Positions 31,120 through 41,712 of a stretch of DNA of 64,000 nt are shown in pieces. Position 1 is the first letter of the stretch. Each line of letters opens with the position of its first letter. The position numbers were made by a program, and so were the translations under genes. The notes beneath the pieces are model-generated. The model ran no database searches, was not told the origin of the DNA, and saw nothing but the letters and a program-made list of their open reading frames with translations. This DNA comes from Sweltsa coloradensis (Eukaryota > Arthropoda > Insecta > Plecoptera > Chloroperlidae): positions 91,418 through 155,417 of the forward strand of contig JAMZAV010001753.1 in NCBI GenBank assembly GCA_024449915.1. The letters are read 5' to 3'.

Positions 31120-34005
31120 TCCAGCCTCGAGTCCAATGGCATGGAGTGACTTTCTACAACATGGGAGAGACAACAATAATAACACTCAACACCAAGAGCG
31201 TACGCAGCGACTTCAAGTGGAGTCAGCTGTCTAGTTTCCTCGATCGCCATTTCCCCGACGTCGTCCTCTTACCGGAGACAAACACGCCTTCAGCACCACT
31301 TTCCCTTCTTATATCCAAATATACCTTCTATTTCAACCCACCAGTTCAAGTGTGTACGGGCACCATGATCGGATTCGCAAGTCGTCCACGTTGGTGTTCC
31401 GTGCACACAACATTCTGTACCCCGGCTATCTTCAAGAACTTCTCTTGGAGATTCCCGCCACAAAACGGTCGCTCCATGTTATTTCCATCTATGTGCCTCA
31501 TGACCAGCACGTCGCTCTCGATGTGTTAGGGCTCCTCGAGCGACACATTCGCGATGTACGTGGCGTTGCAGGTGCCGACGCCCAGTTCCTTGTTGGGGGG
31601 GATTTCAACTGCACGTTGAATCCCAATATCGACAGGTCTGGTGGCAATGAGCGGTATCCACGCGTAGTGAATCAGCTCAGAGACATAGTCATGGCGGCAG
31701 ACTTCTCCGATTTGTGGCGGGAGTTTCATCCCGTCGAACCGGGATACACCTTCGTCGGTAATGCCCCCTATCACAGCGCTTCACGCATCGATCGTTTCTA
31801 CGCCACTCCCGAAGTCACGACCACGGTGACGGAAGTGAAGGTCTTACCTTCGTTTTCCGATCACCTGGCCCTGCTCACAACCCTCTCTCTTAAAACGCCC
31901 AAGTTTGTCTCTCCCTATTGGCGGTTTGATAACGCCCTCCTTGATGACCCGAGCTTCGGGGATTGCATGCGCGAGCTACTTCTCTCGTTTGAGGCCCGTC
32001 GCCAGCTCTACACCTCCCTCCACCACTGGTGGGACGCTCTCAAGCAGGAGATTGGGACCACGACCATACGATTTGTTCGACTGCGCAGACAGCTAAGCGA
32101 CGAGACTTTCGTCCGTCTGGAGCGACGAGTCGATCGAATCGTGTCCGATCCCCTGCTTGCGGGAAACACCACGGCCGACCTTGCTCGCGCGAACGAGCAG
32201 GTGCGCGACGCGTACGCGCGAAGAAGCGAGAGAGTGTTGGCAAACTCTCGATACGAGCAACTACTTGCAGTAGATAGTCCAGCGGCTCCAAATCTGGCGC
32301 GGGACATGGCACCGACTTTTCAGCCACTGAAACAACTTCGCTTAGAGGGGCGAATCGTGTCGGACGGTCCGTCTCTCTGCACGGCTGCTAGGCGGCATTT
32401 CAATTCCGTCTACAGTGCCATGCCCGTCGTTATCGAGGAGGAATCTCCGTTGTACGAGTCCTTGCCAACACTCTCTCGTCTTCAACGTGAGAGTCTCGAT
32501 CGCCCTTTCTCCCACCAAGAACTCACAGAAGCACTGGGCTCCTTGAACAAAGGTAAGGCCCCCGGCATAGACGGTCTCACTTCGGAGTTCTACTCGTTCT
32601 TCTGGAGTGAGCTGTCGGACCCGTTCAGGGAAGTGCTGGAGTGTTCTCTGGATTTGGGCAACCTCCAAAAGTCGGCTCAGAAGTCTGTCCTGACACTCCT
32701 CCCGAAATCAGGAGACAGGATGGACATCAAGAACTGGCGTCCCATCTCTCTTCTCACCGTGGACTACAAGATCCTGGCCCGCGCCCTGGCAACGCGCCTG
32801 AGCGAAGCGGTTGGCTCCCTGGTCCATCCTGACCAGGGGTACTGCATTCCCGGGAGGACTATCTTTGATAGTCTCCACCTGCACAGGGACGTCTTGGAAT
32901 ATGCCAATGCAGAGGGAGTGCCCCTGGCAATTCTGTCCCTGGATCAACAGGGAGCGTTCGACAGGGTCAACCACGACTATCTCTTCCACCTTCTCCGTAC
33001 CTATGGGTTCGGAGAGTCGTTCGTGAGTACCCTGCGAACGCTCTACGCCGGCGCCACGTGCCATGTGCGGGTAGGGTGTTGCCTCACGGCACCCTTTGCT
33101 TTTGGCCGTGGTATAAGGCAGGGTTGTCCGCTGTCGGGGCTACTCTTCTCTCTGGCTGCCGAACCGTTCCTCAGACTTTGCAGGTCGAGTCTCCAGGGAT
33201 TTGTTCTTTCCGGTCAACCTGAACGCAGGCTCGTTATTTCTGGCTACGCCGATGACTTCTCGGCATTTATTGCCGACGACGGAGACTTCGTCCGTCTCCG
33301 AGAAGTGTACGACGTCTATGCCGCACAGTCCGGAGCGCAGCTCAATGCCGAGAAATCGACAGGCCTGTGGTCGGGCAGTTGGACAGGACGTATGGACACC
33401 CCTCTCGACTTCGCTTGGTCGAGCGAAGGTGCGAAAATCCTGGGTGTTGTTCTGGGGAACACGCCAGCTGTAGTGGCTGGGAGCCTGGAGGAACTGCTCG
33501 TTAAGTTCCGCGCTGCAATCCTCAGGTGGCGTTTTAGGGCGTCGGCCATGTCGCTTCGTGGTCGCGTCCTGGTTGCCAACCAGTTCCTAGCTCCAAGGCT
33601 GTGGTACACGTTCCAGATTGTACCTCCCCCTCTGGCTCTTGTCAACCGGATGCAGGGAGAACTGGCAAACTTCGTATGGGCGGGCAGGAGGCACTGGACT
33701 CGTTTACGAGAACTCTGCGCTCCTGTCCATCTGGGAGGACTTGGACTTGTTCACCTTCCGTCCAAGGTGGCCATGTTCCGGGTGTTGTTTGCTCACCGAT
33801 TTTTGACCAACTTGGACGACCATCCTTGTCACGCCATGACCTGCCACTTCCTCGGAAAGTACCGACGTCTGGGTCTTGGATGGCAAGTCTTGTTTCACCC
33901 CCTTATCGGTGGGCCTGCAGCCCAGAGCACGTCCGAGTTCCTCCGCACGGTTCTGCGGCGAACAGAGTGTGACGTGCCACTCAGCTCAGTTGGAGAAGGG
34001 GGCGT
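31120..34005 (+). pseudogene. L1/Tx1-type LINE endonuclease and reverse transcriptase
   Basis: It starts inside the endonuclease (SFLDRHFPDVVLLPETNT), shifts frame between about 31352 and 31390, and then stays open. Endonuclease motifs VGGDFNC, SRIDRFY and PSFSDHLAL are followed by a helical linker. RT then gives GKAPGIDGLTSEFY, NWRPISLL, motif A LDQQGAFDRV, motif B RQGCPLSGLLF and motif C GYADD (33242 onward). The LD-x-x-x-AFDRV and RQGCPLS blocks are characteristic of L1/Tx1 elements. Both termini are missing. The codon usage is GC-rich and unlike the flanks, suggesting a younger or differently constrained insertion. All catalytic aspartates of RT remain. Confidence 0.85.
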
Positions 34006-34951
34006 GGGCGGCTTCGAGTCTCGTAGTGGTTCGCACATTGACACATACAACCAGCCCTTTACCCAATGGGAATTTATAACCGCAGTAACTGGCCTGAAGA
34101 ACTCTGCCCCTGGTCCTGATGACGTTCACAACGAGATGATCAAACGCCTTTCCCCCAAATCTCAGCAATTCATCCTCAACACGCTAAACCGCATTTGGCT
34201 AGAGGAGGCATTTCCTAACTCCTGGAGGGAAGCCGTAGTAATCCCTATCCTGAAACCAGGCAAAGACAAAGACCAACTTATAAACTATAGACCAATTTCA
34301 CTCACGAGCTGCCTGTGTAAGCTTCTCGAACGTATGATCAACAAAAGATTAATGTGGGTTTTGGAGAGCCGCAAGCTGCTTGTCCCAGAACAATCTGGCT
34401 TTCGACAAGGACGGTCGGTTCATGATCACCTTGTCAGGTTAGAAGGGTATATACGAGATGCATTTTTAACAAAACAACACGTAGTGGCTATTTTCTTTGA
34501 TTTGGAAAAGGCGTATGATACGGCATGGAGATATGGCATTTTAAAAACTTTACATATCTGGGGCTTTAAAGGGCACCTGCCAATTTTTATTTCAAACTTT
34601 TTATCTGACAGAATTTTTAGGGTTCGAATTGGAAATATTTTATCTAGACCTTTTTATCAAGAGAACGGAGTCCCACAAGGATCAGTTTTAAGTGTCGTAT
34701 GTTTTGCTATATCCATCAACAGTATAACCTCACATATAAAAAAGCCAGTTGAATCATCACTTTTTGTAGATGACTTTTCCATTTACTTCCGAGCTTCGTA
34801 TTTGAGTTCGATTGAACGTCAACTACAACTAAACATAAAGCGCCTTGAGAGATGGTCAGCTGAAACTGGATATAAATTCTCAATCACAAAAAACCACATG
34901 TGTGTTTTTTTAACATGCTGCAAGGATTTATTTATAACTGAACTGTCATAG
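31352..34951 (+). pseudogene. 1199-codon fused frame with two reverse transcriptase domains
   Basis: A single uninterrupted frame joins the Tx1-type RT (GYADD at residues 631-635) to a second, I/Jockey-type RT (FVDD at residues 1138-1141). The junction lies near 34005-34025, residues ~885-895. The nominal start at 31352 is inside the endonuclease and is not a true initiation site. Neither RT keeps its normal N- or C-terminal neighbours across the join. The fusion looks like a chance in-frame junction of two transposon fragments. Its openness over 3.6 kb is notable given the decay around it. Confidence 0.75.
34010..34951 (+). pseudogene. I/Jockey-type LINE reverse transcriptase
   Basis: It begins with YNQPFTQWEFITAVTGLK and SAPGPDDVHNEM, then IPILKPGKDKD and NYRPISLTSCLCKLLERM. 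SGFRQGRSVHDHL, motif A FFDLEKAYDTAWRY, motif B GVPQGSVLS, motif C LFVDDFSIYF and a WSAETGYKFS block follow. It ends at a stop at 34949-34951, shortly after motif D, so the thumb and any RNase H are absent. It is related to the LINE at 23.5 kb but is a different family, as the shared blocks differ at about half the positions. Confidence 0.85.
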
Positions 34952-35034
34952 TTTTTTAGTATTAGTATTAGTAGATTTAGGGCGCTTCAACGGCAAAGAT
35001 TATTCGCGCCTCCAAGATATTTAAGGCCTTCAAA

Positions 35035-35375
35035 TGCCAACTCGACACCTTCTCGCGGTTTGGCCCGTGAATAGGGGAGTTTCACTCCCTGAAACTAATG
35101 GCGAGCTCTGGGTCGTCGTCGGGGAACCCCTTCCCTTTGACCACCTCCCCGACGGCGACGACAAAGACAACACGGACGGATGATGACACAGACCGAGACG
35201 ACCACGACGTGGGGGAACCCCTGCCCTTCCCATATGCGTGTGGCTGGTTCTGACCAGCACAGGCCTGTCCACCCCTTTCCCACCGCGTCATCCCTTACGT
35301 CCCTCCCTTCGTCTCGATTAGCCAAGTTGCATAAAAATGAGACGTAAAGCAATATCCAATCAATATCCAATCCAA
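35035..35375 (+). repeat. SINE-A copy, near full length
   Basis: From CTTCAAATGCCAACTCGACA to the tail with a duplicated ATCCAATC unit. It is one of the best copies and has all internal blocks. Confidence 0.85.
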
Positions 35376-35741
35376 AATTTTAGTTTTAAATATGTATGAA
35401 TTAAAAAACGGTTAAGAAGGTTAAATGTGGTTTTTCAAATCATTGTCATGAAAGATTGCCAAGGTCGATATATTTTTTAGAAGTCAAATCGGGAAAAGTA
35501 TACATGCAAAAGTTGTCATATGTAGAAAATGCCAATTACTAATCATAATCATAATCAGGAAAACGTTGCCCAAGTTTGTCATAATGAATGCAAAACAACA
35601 TGCTTCTGGATTTTTTTTTTTTGTTTGTCGATCAGATTGCTTAGGTTAAGAAATTGATAAGTTTTTCACTGTTTTTATAAGACAAAAGTTCTTCATATGA
35701 TAGATTTAAATTCAATTGGAGTCTCCAAACCATCATACTTA
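35376..35741. other. No gene recognised
   Basis: AT-rich spacer. Confidence 0.5.
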
Positions 35742-36087
35742 TACCTGTGTCGACCCAAATAACACTCTGTCAATCATCAAACTGAAAAGACGCAGGTTGC
35801 ATTGAGCCTCCCGCCTTCTTTTTTTGAAAATAATGTAAACGCAACCACTTCTAAATCTTCATGTTCGAGCAAATTAGTGGGCACTCAGTTATATAGAAGG
35901 GGACGTTCTCAATATGGCTGGTACAGATTCCAAAGAGGTCCATGTGGTTTGAAACTGTCAATACGGGTCAAGATGGACAGGCCATTACAGGTAATGGGGA
36001 TTTTTTACATTTGTATTGTGCACAAAACCACCGGTTCCCTTTTTACTTAGATGATTGACAGAGTGTTACTTGGGTCGACACAAGGTA
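35742..36087. mobile_element. 346-bp MITE with ~40-bp inverted repeats and TA flanks
   Basis: The left end TACCTGTGTCGACCCAAATA and on to CTCTGTCAATCATC is mirrored by the right end GATGATTGACAGAGTGTTAC and on to GGTCGACACAAGGTA, with about three mismatches in 40 bp. The dinucleotide TA stands outside both ends (35740-35741 and 36088-36089), as for Tc1/mariner-mobilised elements. There is no coding sequence inside. Confidence 0.75.
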
Positions 36088-36299
36088 TAGAGCAGTCAGT
36101 CAACAAATGATGAACGGTTAGCAACACGTCACACGTGTCGCAAATCGGAGCAATCTTATCTCTGGTAAAAAGGTAGGCATGGGTGAGGTGTGTGTGCCCT
36201 ATTCATACTCGCGCAATTACAACCTCCATTTGTGTGTGGGCACTACTATCTACATGTAGAGGTATTTTACCTTAATTCCCTTGTTGGATTTGCTCCACA

Positions 36300-36837
36300 G
36301 TAAAGATTAATTCAAGCCACAGGAACTATACAGAAGTCAAGAATTCCAGGGAATTCAAACCTAAGAAGTGACAAAGTAATGGCCAAGGAGGGCAGGGGTT
36401 CTATTGAACAAGCGGATTGTATTATGGACTTGCAATTTGCAGAAAAACAAACGATTTGGCAAAATGAAAGCGGCTGTTTGGGCCATTTACTTTCAAAGAT
36501 GCCAACGAGTGTTTCAATCACGTCATCTGGACCCGGCTTCCAAAAAACTGTCTTTGCAGAACTGTGTGTGTTTCAGTAAGGAGTTTTTGATGCCACTCTG
36601 GCTTTTAATGACGGCAACATTGGCAGGTGTAATGTTATAAAACGGCTCTCCATCAAGCCCGGACACCACATGCTAGAAACAATGCAAGTTGTAGACAAAG
36701 AGCGCGTGAGAAATGCTGATAGAGACCTCAGCGAATACGAAAGGAAAGCCAGACAAGTTCGCAGGAACGCCAAAAGAAGACTAGAGGATGCTGAAGATGA
36801 TGAGGACAACCCAATTTATGGTCCTGGCATAGCATAG
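36300..36837 (+). pseudogene. Mutator-like transposase C-terminal part
   Basis: KMKAAVWAIYFQ starts at 36459. After frameshifts come NECFNHVIWTRLPK, FDATLAFNDGNIG and IKRLSIKPGHHMLE. The end is lysine/arginine-rich (RKARQVRRNAKRRLEDAED) and closes NPIYGPGIA before a stop at 36835-36837. From memory this block order ends a Mutator-like transposase family spread through invertebrates. The catalytic DDE region upstream is missing. Assignment depends on memory of the family, so the superfamily name is tentative. Confidence 0.55.
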
Positions 36838-36989
36838 AGTAGGCCTACAAGCTAAGTAAGCCACATACCTGCATGTTTAACTTGAACCCTCATAGACCGA
36901 GAGTCAGTGACAGTTTCTATTGCCTCATAAGGTACAGATGTTTTGACCATTGGAGTAGAAGCGGAAATTCAAGTCATTTCCAAAAATGA

Positions 36990-37530
36990 CCGTCTTACAA
37001 GTCAAGTGGGGGCGTTTACCCGTCAGACGCCCCCAAAGTAGGCCCCAAAAAGGGTCAAATCTGCCCCTATTAAGTATACATGATTAAAACATACAAAACT
37101 TAAAAAGAAGTTAGCCCAAAAAAGAATATCCCTCGTACAAGGGGCTGCGTTGGGCTGTTCACCCGTCAGACGCCCCCAAATTGGGCCCCAAAAAAGTCAA
37201 CTCTGCCCTCATTAGGAATACGTGATTCAAACATACGTCATTTTATAGTGAAAATTACCAGAAAAACGAATATCACTCGCAGATGGGTTGCGTTGAGTCG
37301 TTGACCCGTTAAGTAACCCCCGAAGGGACCCTCAAAAAAGGTCAATTTTGTCCCCATAGGGTAAACATAATTCAAACATGCGTCTTTTTATAGAGTCAGT
37401 TACCAAGAAATCGAATATCACTCGTCAGATGGGTTGCGTCTTGCGTTGGGGCTTTGACCCGCTAGGTTACCTCCAAAGTGGGCCCCCAAAGATGTCAAAT
37501 TTGCCCTTAAGACTGTTTGCCAAGCTCGGG
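36990..37530 (+). repeat. ~145-bp satellite, four units
   Basis: Each unit has ACCCGTCAGACGCCCCCAAA or a variant (37017, 37161, 37302, 37457). Each then has GGGCCCCAAAAA-GTCAA, CTGCCC-CATTA, ATTCAAACATACGTC and GAATATCACTCG-CAGATGGG. A further half unit appears at 38355-38430, so the array was split by the material in between. Confidence 0.8.
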
Positions 37531-38084
37531 CCAACTTTTTTTACAATGTTAAATGCCCATTTAAAAGCACGATTGATCGTCAAATCCAGATAATTTCACA
37601 TACAGAACGTACCGCTTTTTGACCATTAATTTTAAGCCAAAAAATCTGTATTTTTGGGAGGCTGTTCAGAAAGGATGAGCGTATGTCGCTATCGAAGCAC
37701 ATTTTTAGATTTCAAATAATTATCTCCTACACAAAATTGGTAAATTACTACAAATTAACAGTTAGGTGTCATATTTACGGTCATTTAATAAGAAAAGTGA
37801 GCAATATTTGGAAAATGTGCCTATTGATACCCCCTATTACACATTCTTACTTAACATTTTGGTGCAAAGCACAACCCGATAGGACCACCGATAGAGCTTC
37901 CAAGTGATCCAGAGTCCAGACTTTACCTCTGCGCTCTGCGTCAAAGACTGGTTTTCTCGAGCTTAGGCAACAGTCTTAAGGTCCCCCGTCTGGGCCCGGG
38001 GTAAAATTTGCCCCAGAGCCTCTGCTAATCGTAAAAGGCGATTCAAGAGAAAAAGTCCACCTCGCAAACATCAGCTAGTAAGAT
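37531..38084. other. No gene recognised; insertion in satellite
   Basis: Contains CTGCTAATCGTAAAAGGCGA at 38022-38041, a motif I associate with untranslated ends of some invertebrate LINEs. It leads directly into a diverged SINE-A. Confidence 0.4.
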
Positions 38085-38300
38085 GGGTAGTATATCACTC
38101 ACCGAATCTAGAGACGAGCTCTGGCAATCGTCGTCGAGGACCTTGCCCCCTTCCCTTGACGACCTCCCCGACGACGATGACAATGACATAACGAACGATA
38201 ACAAAGACGATGATGACCGCGACGTGAGAAACCCCCTTTTCTCTCCTTACCTGTGGCTGGTTCTGACCAGCATGGGCCCCTCACCCCCCCCCCCTAGGTT
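38085..38300 (+). repeat. SINE-A, diverged copy
   Basis: ATCACTCACCGAATCTAGAG, ACGAGCTCTGG, the GACGACCTCCCCGACGACGA block and GTGGCTGGTTCTGACCAGCA align in order with other copies but with many substitutions. The 3' tail is lost. Confidence 0.6.
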
Positions 38301-38354
38301 AGAGTGGTGCATTATGACGTAACGGTTGACGCGTCCTTCATCCAAATAATCCAA

Positions 38355-38430
38355 AAAGTCTTAAGGTATACATAATTGAAACATTCGGCATTCTATAGTA
38401 AAATTGACCACGAAAAAGAATATTACTCAT
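38355..38430 (+). repeat. Detached unit of the ~145-bp satellite
   Basis: ATAATTGAAACATTCGGCAT and the following TTCTATAGTAAAATTGACCA plus GAATATTACTC correspond to the middle of units at 37.1-37.5 kb. Confidence 0.6.
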
Positions 38431-38439
38431 CATTATTTC

Positions 38440-38535
38440 ATCATTTTGGTATTTATGTGGGTATTTATATTAGTACTTTAGATAGAAATTTAAAAAAAGT
38501 GACTACACCGGGGTTTGAACCCGGGTGATGTCGCT
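38440..38535 (-). repeat. SINE-P fragment
   Basis: GTGACTACACCGGGGTTTGA plus ACCCGGG (minus-strand box B) is preceded by TAGTACTTTAGATAGAAATT, matching the SINE-P body at 61.2 and 61.5 kb. Confidence 0.65.
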
Positions 38536-38712
38536 AGAATACAGGGTTCTTAGAACGGCAAATACATAAGATTGAATGATAGCAACCGCTGATTCTAATA
38601 CTAGTAAGGCAATTTGAGCAACAACCAAGGAGAGTTAAGAGAAGATGGCCAGCAATTATATTAGCTGCCAGTCGTACGGCAAGAGTACCAGGCCGTCGTC
38701 TAACAACGACTT

Positions 38713-38792
38713 TGGCGTTTCCCTAGTCTAGTTGGCTAAGGCGCCCTTGAAGCCGAAATGTGAAAGAAGTGGGTTCAATCCCCTGGTCGGAA
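38713..38792 (+). repeat. tRNA-like SINE head
   Basis: Box A TAGTCTAGTTGGCTAAGG and box B GTGGGTTCAATCCC are about 35 bp apart, followed by CTGGTCGG pairing weakly with the start. No terminator T-run follows closely, so a tRNA-derived repeat is likelier than a tRNA gene. Confidence 0.5.
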
Positions 38793-38829
38793 AAGATTTT
38801 GTAATTTCGAGATTGTATTTAAAAAATAA

Positions 38830-39767
38830 TTAAACATGTTTTGAAATGCATATAACGCAGTACAGTCCATCATCTGTGGCAATAGGGCCTACTATGGTAA
38901 ACATAGCCAGTACGAAATACGTGAAAATATTGCAAGGTTTACTCAATCTACGAGCGGAATTTGGGGGTACCTTGACGTGCAACATTCGACAGACCTTGCA
39001 TGGGCACGGAATTTCACGGCCAGGTGAATAACAAACAAAAAATATCTTTTCAAAATCTAAAACATTGACGTTAAAATAATTTCTAAACATTGGAAGTCTA
39101 TTTTTCAGTTTAATATTTCTTGTAGGTTTAAATCGCAATGAATCTTGCTGATTTTGTTAGCAGTTCTCAATAAACTCGTACCGTACTGTTTAAATGGTTC
39201 AAAAAAGGCGCCGAGCGCACCCCACCAAAGAACGAAAAGTTCAGACGGCGGTGGTGACTTCTGGACAATATCAATCCGCGCTCGTTTCTAGTATGACTGT
39301 CAAACTGTTACATCGCCCCGCTCCGAAAACACATTTTTGTTTGTCGTATTATTTGTGTCATTTTTAATCTTCGTGTTATTTTGATTCCACATGAGGTAAG
39401 AGCACTGTTTATCTGTATGTGTTATTGCATGTCAGTGTTCGTAAGTAACATCTGATCAGACTGAACTAGTGTAATACAAATAAGCAATCATGCAAACCGG
39501 CTAGGCCTACGTCGGCCTTTGTTTACATCTGCAAATGGTGCAGGAGCAAGTGGAGATGTTCAATGCATACCACACTAAAGCCATCAAATTGATCAGGTAC
39601 ATTATATTTATTTTTCTTATGTATGTATGTGAAAGCATAATCATGTCGCTATGTAAAACTTACGAACACTTGTGCATGATTTCATTGTTTTGTTTTGTAA
39701 ACCATGTCAGCTATTTTTCATATGTAAGGTTGGCAATAACCCTTAGAGACTTTTGGCACGCCCAAGT
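38830..39767. other. No certain gene; CpG-richer patch with splice-like sites
   Basis: 39205-39335 is richer in CG than the surroundings. Donor-like sites GAGGTAAGAG (39396) and ATCAGGTACATT (39593) flank a short open stretch starting at ATG 39536. No protein family is recognisable, so no gene is called. Confidence 0.25.
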
Positions 39768-40615
39768 TGTCACTCCTGTCACGAACTAGCTACCAAGCGC
39801 ACTTGCGCTGCCTAGCGGAAGAATCTGTAACTAGCAGACCACTGCGCCTGCGCATAGGGCTTCACTACCCCCACCCTTAGAGTCGACCCTATATTAGCCG
39901 GCGTAGGATGGCTGGATCTTCAGTTCAGCGGAGAAGTCCGCAGCGCAAGGTTGTTCTGTTCCTGTTCTCAAGGAATCTCCCGAGCCAGCAGATTCAGGGT
40001 AAAATATGGGCTTCTCCGCGGGCTCCGGGCCTTGGCTGCCGTGGCCTGCATCCTAACCCGTTGACTGGTCCGCGGCAATGCCCGTATGCAAATCAGAGGG
40101 CCAACATTAGGGAACTTTGCCTCTCGCGTGGAGTTTTAAGACCGAATAATTTCGTTTACTGCCTGAATTTAGCTATGGATTGCTGTTCTGAAAAATCGAC
40201 TAAGTCCTTACTTTCGGTCAATTTTATTTTCCGATCCGGGGTACTTAGAATATTTTTATCAAAGCCATTTTACAATCATGAAACAAAAACTCGGAAAAAA
40301 CGGTCAAATCCAAATTTGATTTTTAATTCTGTTTGTTTTATTATTGCCAATTTTTCACTGTTCCTATGGAGAACTAAGACTTGTATTTTATTTTGCTCTA
40401 CCTCGTGTGGTTTTTTGGGCCAAGTCCCACATATGTATCTTTATCAAATAGTTAGTATTTATGTTAATCTCATTTATGATTCCATTTCGAACCCAAGACC
40501 TTTGGGTAGCAGCAGTTATCATGTTGTAATTTCCATGCTGCTTTGCATTGATAAAATAAAATCATTTTTCTTAAAAGTATTTCTGGTTTTCTACTAGTTC
40601 GTCCACTTGTTCAAG
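39768..40615 (+). repeat. Possible solo LTR or retroelement leader
   Basis: It starts TGTCACTCCTGTCACGAACT, then has a CTGCGCCTGCGCAT block, a TATA-like CCTATATTAGCC at 39888-39899 and a GC-rich stretch after it. An AATAAAATCATTT sits near the end at about 40555. The layout resembles a Gypsy-type LTR. I could not find a second copy or a target duplication. The 229-codon frame inside shows no protein motif. Confidence 0.3.
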
Positions 40616-41710
40616 GTAAGGTAAAAATTACACACACTAGACAATTCTCACATACACACACAAGCACACACATACATGTCTTACATTAACTGTCAGACCA
40701 CTGTCCTGCGACCGAACTGTGGGGATTTCGATAAGGACCTCATAGTTGTTTGAGCGAACGTTCTTAACATAATTTCGAGAGTGTATAGAGAATACACTCC
40801 AAGCCAAGGGAATACACACCATAATATTGGCAAGCGTTTGCTATAACTAAGTGCACTCAAACTTGGTGGACCATAACTGTGGGCCTCTCTAGACATTTAG
40901 CAGTTCTATGGGGACCCGAGGCTCATAGTTACTGCAAGTTACTCATCGCCTCACACACTCACACACTCACACAATCGCAGGTATACCACCATTATGTGGG
41001 GACTGGGCCCACAAGATATGCAACCCGCTCTCCACTTCAACAACCATACACACAATATCGTTGCATAAACTGCGGGGCCTTAAGAATTTTTGCTTGTCTA
41101 ACAGTAGAAATATCGTGTCCGATAGAACATCATAGAAATTGTTATTCCTTTCGCATACAAAAATTAATATTGTGACAGAATAAAGAAACAAACAATGAAG
41201 AAAACAAAAACAACACAAACTCAGGGTAGTTTGGTGATGGAGGGGGGGGGGGGGGGTCCAATGCTGAGAGGCCGGGCTTATCTTTGTGTTAAAACGATGT
41301 CAGTCACCGAGGTGGAGGTCATATACGAGTATCACCACATTTTTCCTAGGCTTAAATCAGTAACACCAAAATTTTTTTATCATTGTACAGTAACTATGAG
41401 TGAGATTTAGAGATAACAACACTTTAGCGTTTTATGAAGTGCTCGACTGCTGAGCGCAAGGGCAATGCTCATCAGCTAATCTGATTCAATATAAATCGAA
41501 ATCTCAAAATCAGTTTATATGCCTGTTGACAGATAAAGAGCGAAATAAACAAAATATTGATTGCATGTTGTGTGATTGATGATGAACACACGAACCTCAT
41601 CCCTCCATTTCAGTTTTGAGTCTAACGTGAAAATCATTTCTCATACCTAAAAGTTTCTATCTCACCAGTCACGAGCCTCTCTGCTAAATGAAATGTATGT
41701 ATACACCTAT
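40616..41710. other. No gene recognised; poly-G tract
   Basis: CACACA-rich stretches (about 40650-40675 and 40950-40975) and a long G run at about 41240-41255. Confidence 0.5.
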
Positions 41711-41712
41711 CC

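Noticed and set aside
39908..40597. 229-codon plus-strand frame
   Set aside because: Hydrophobic and cysteine-rich without any motif, inside a block that looks like an LTR or leader.
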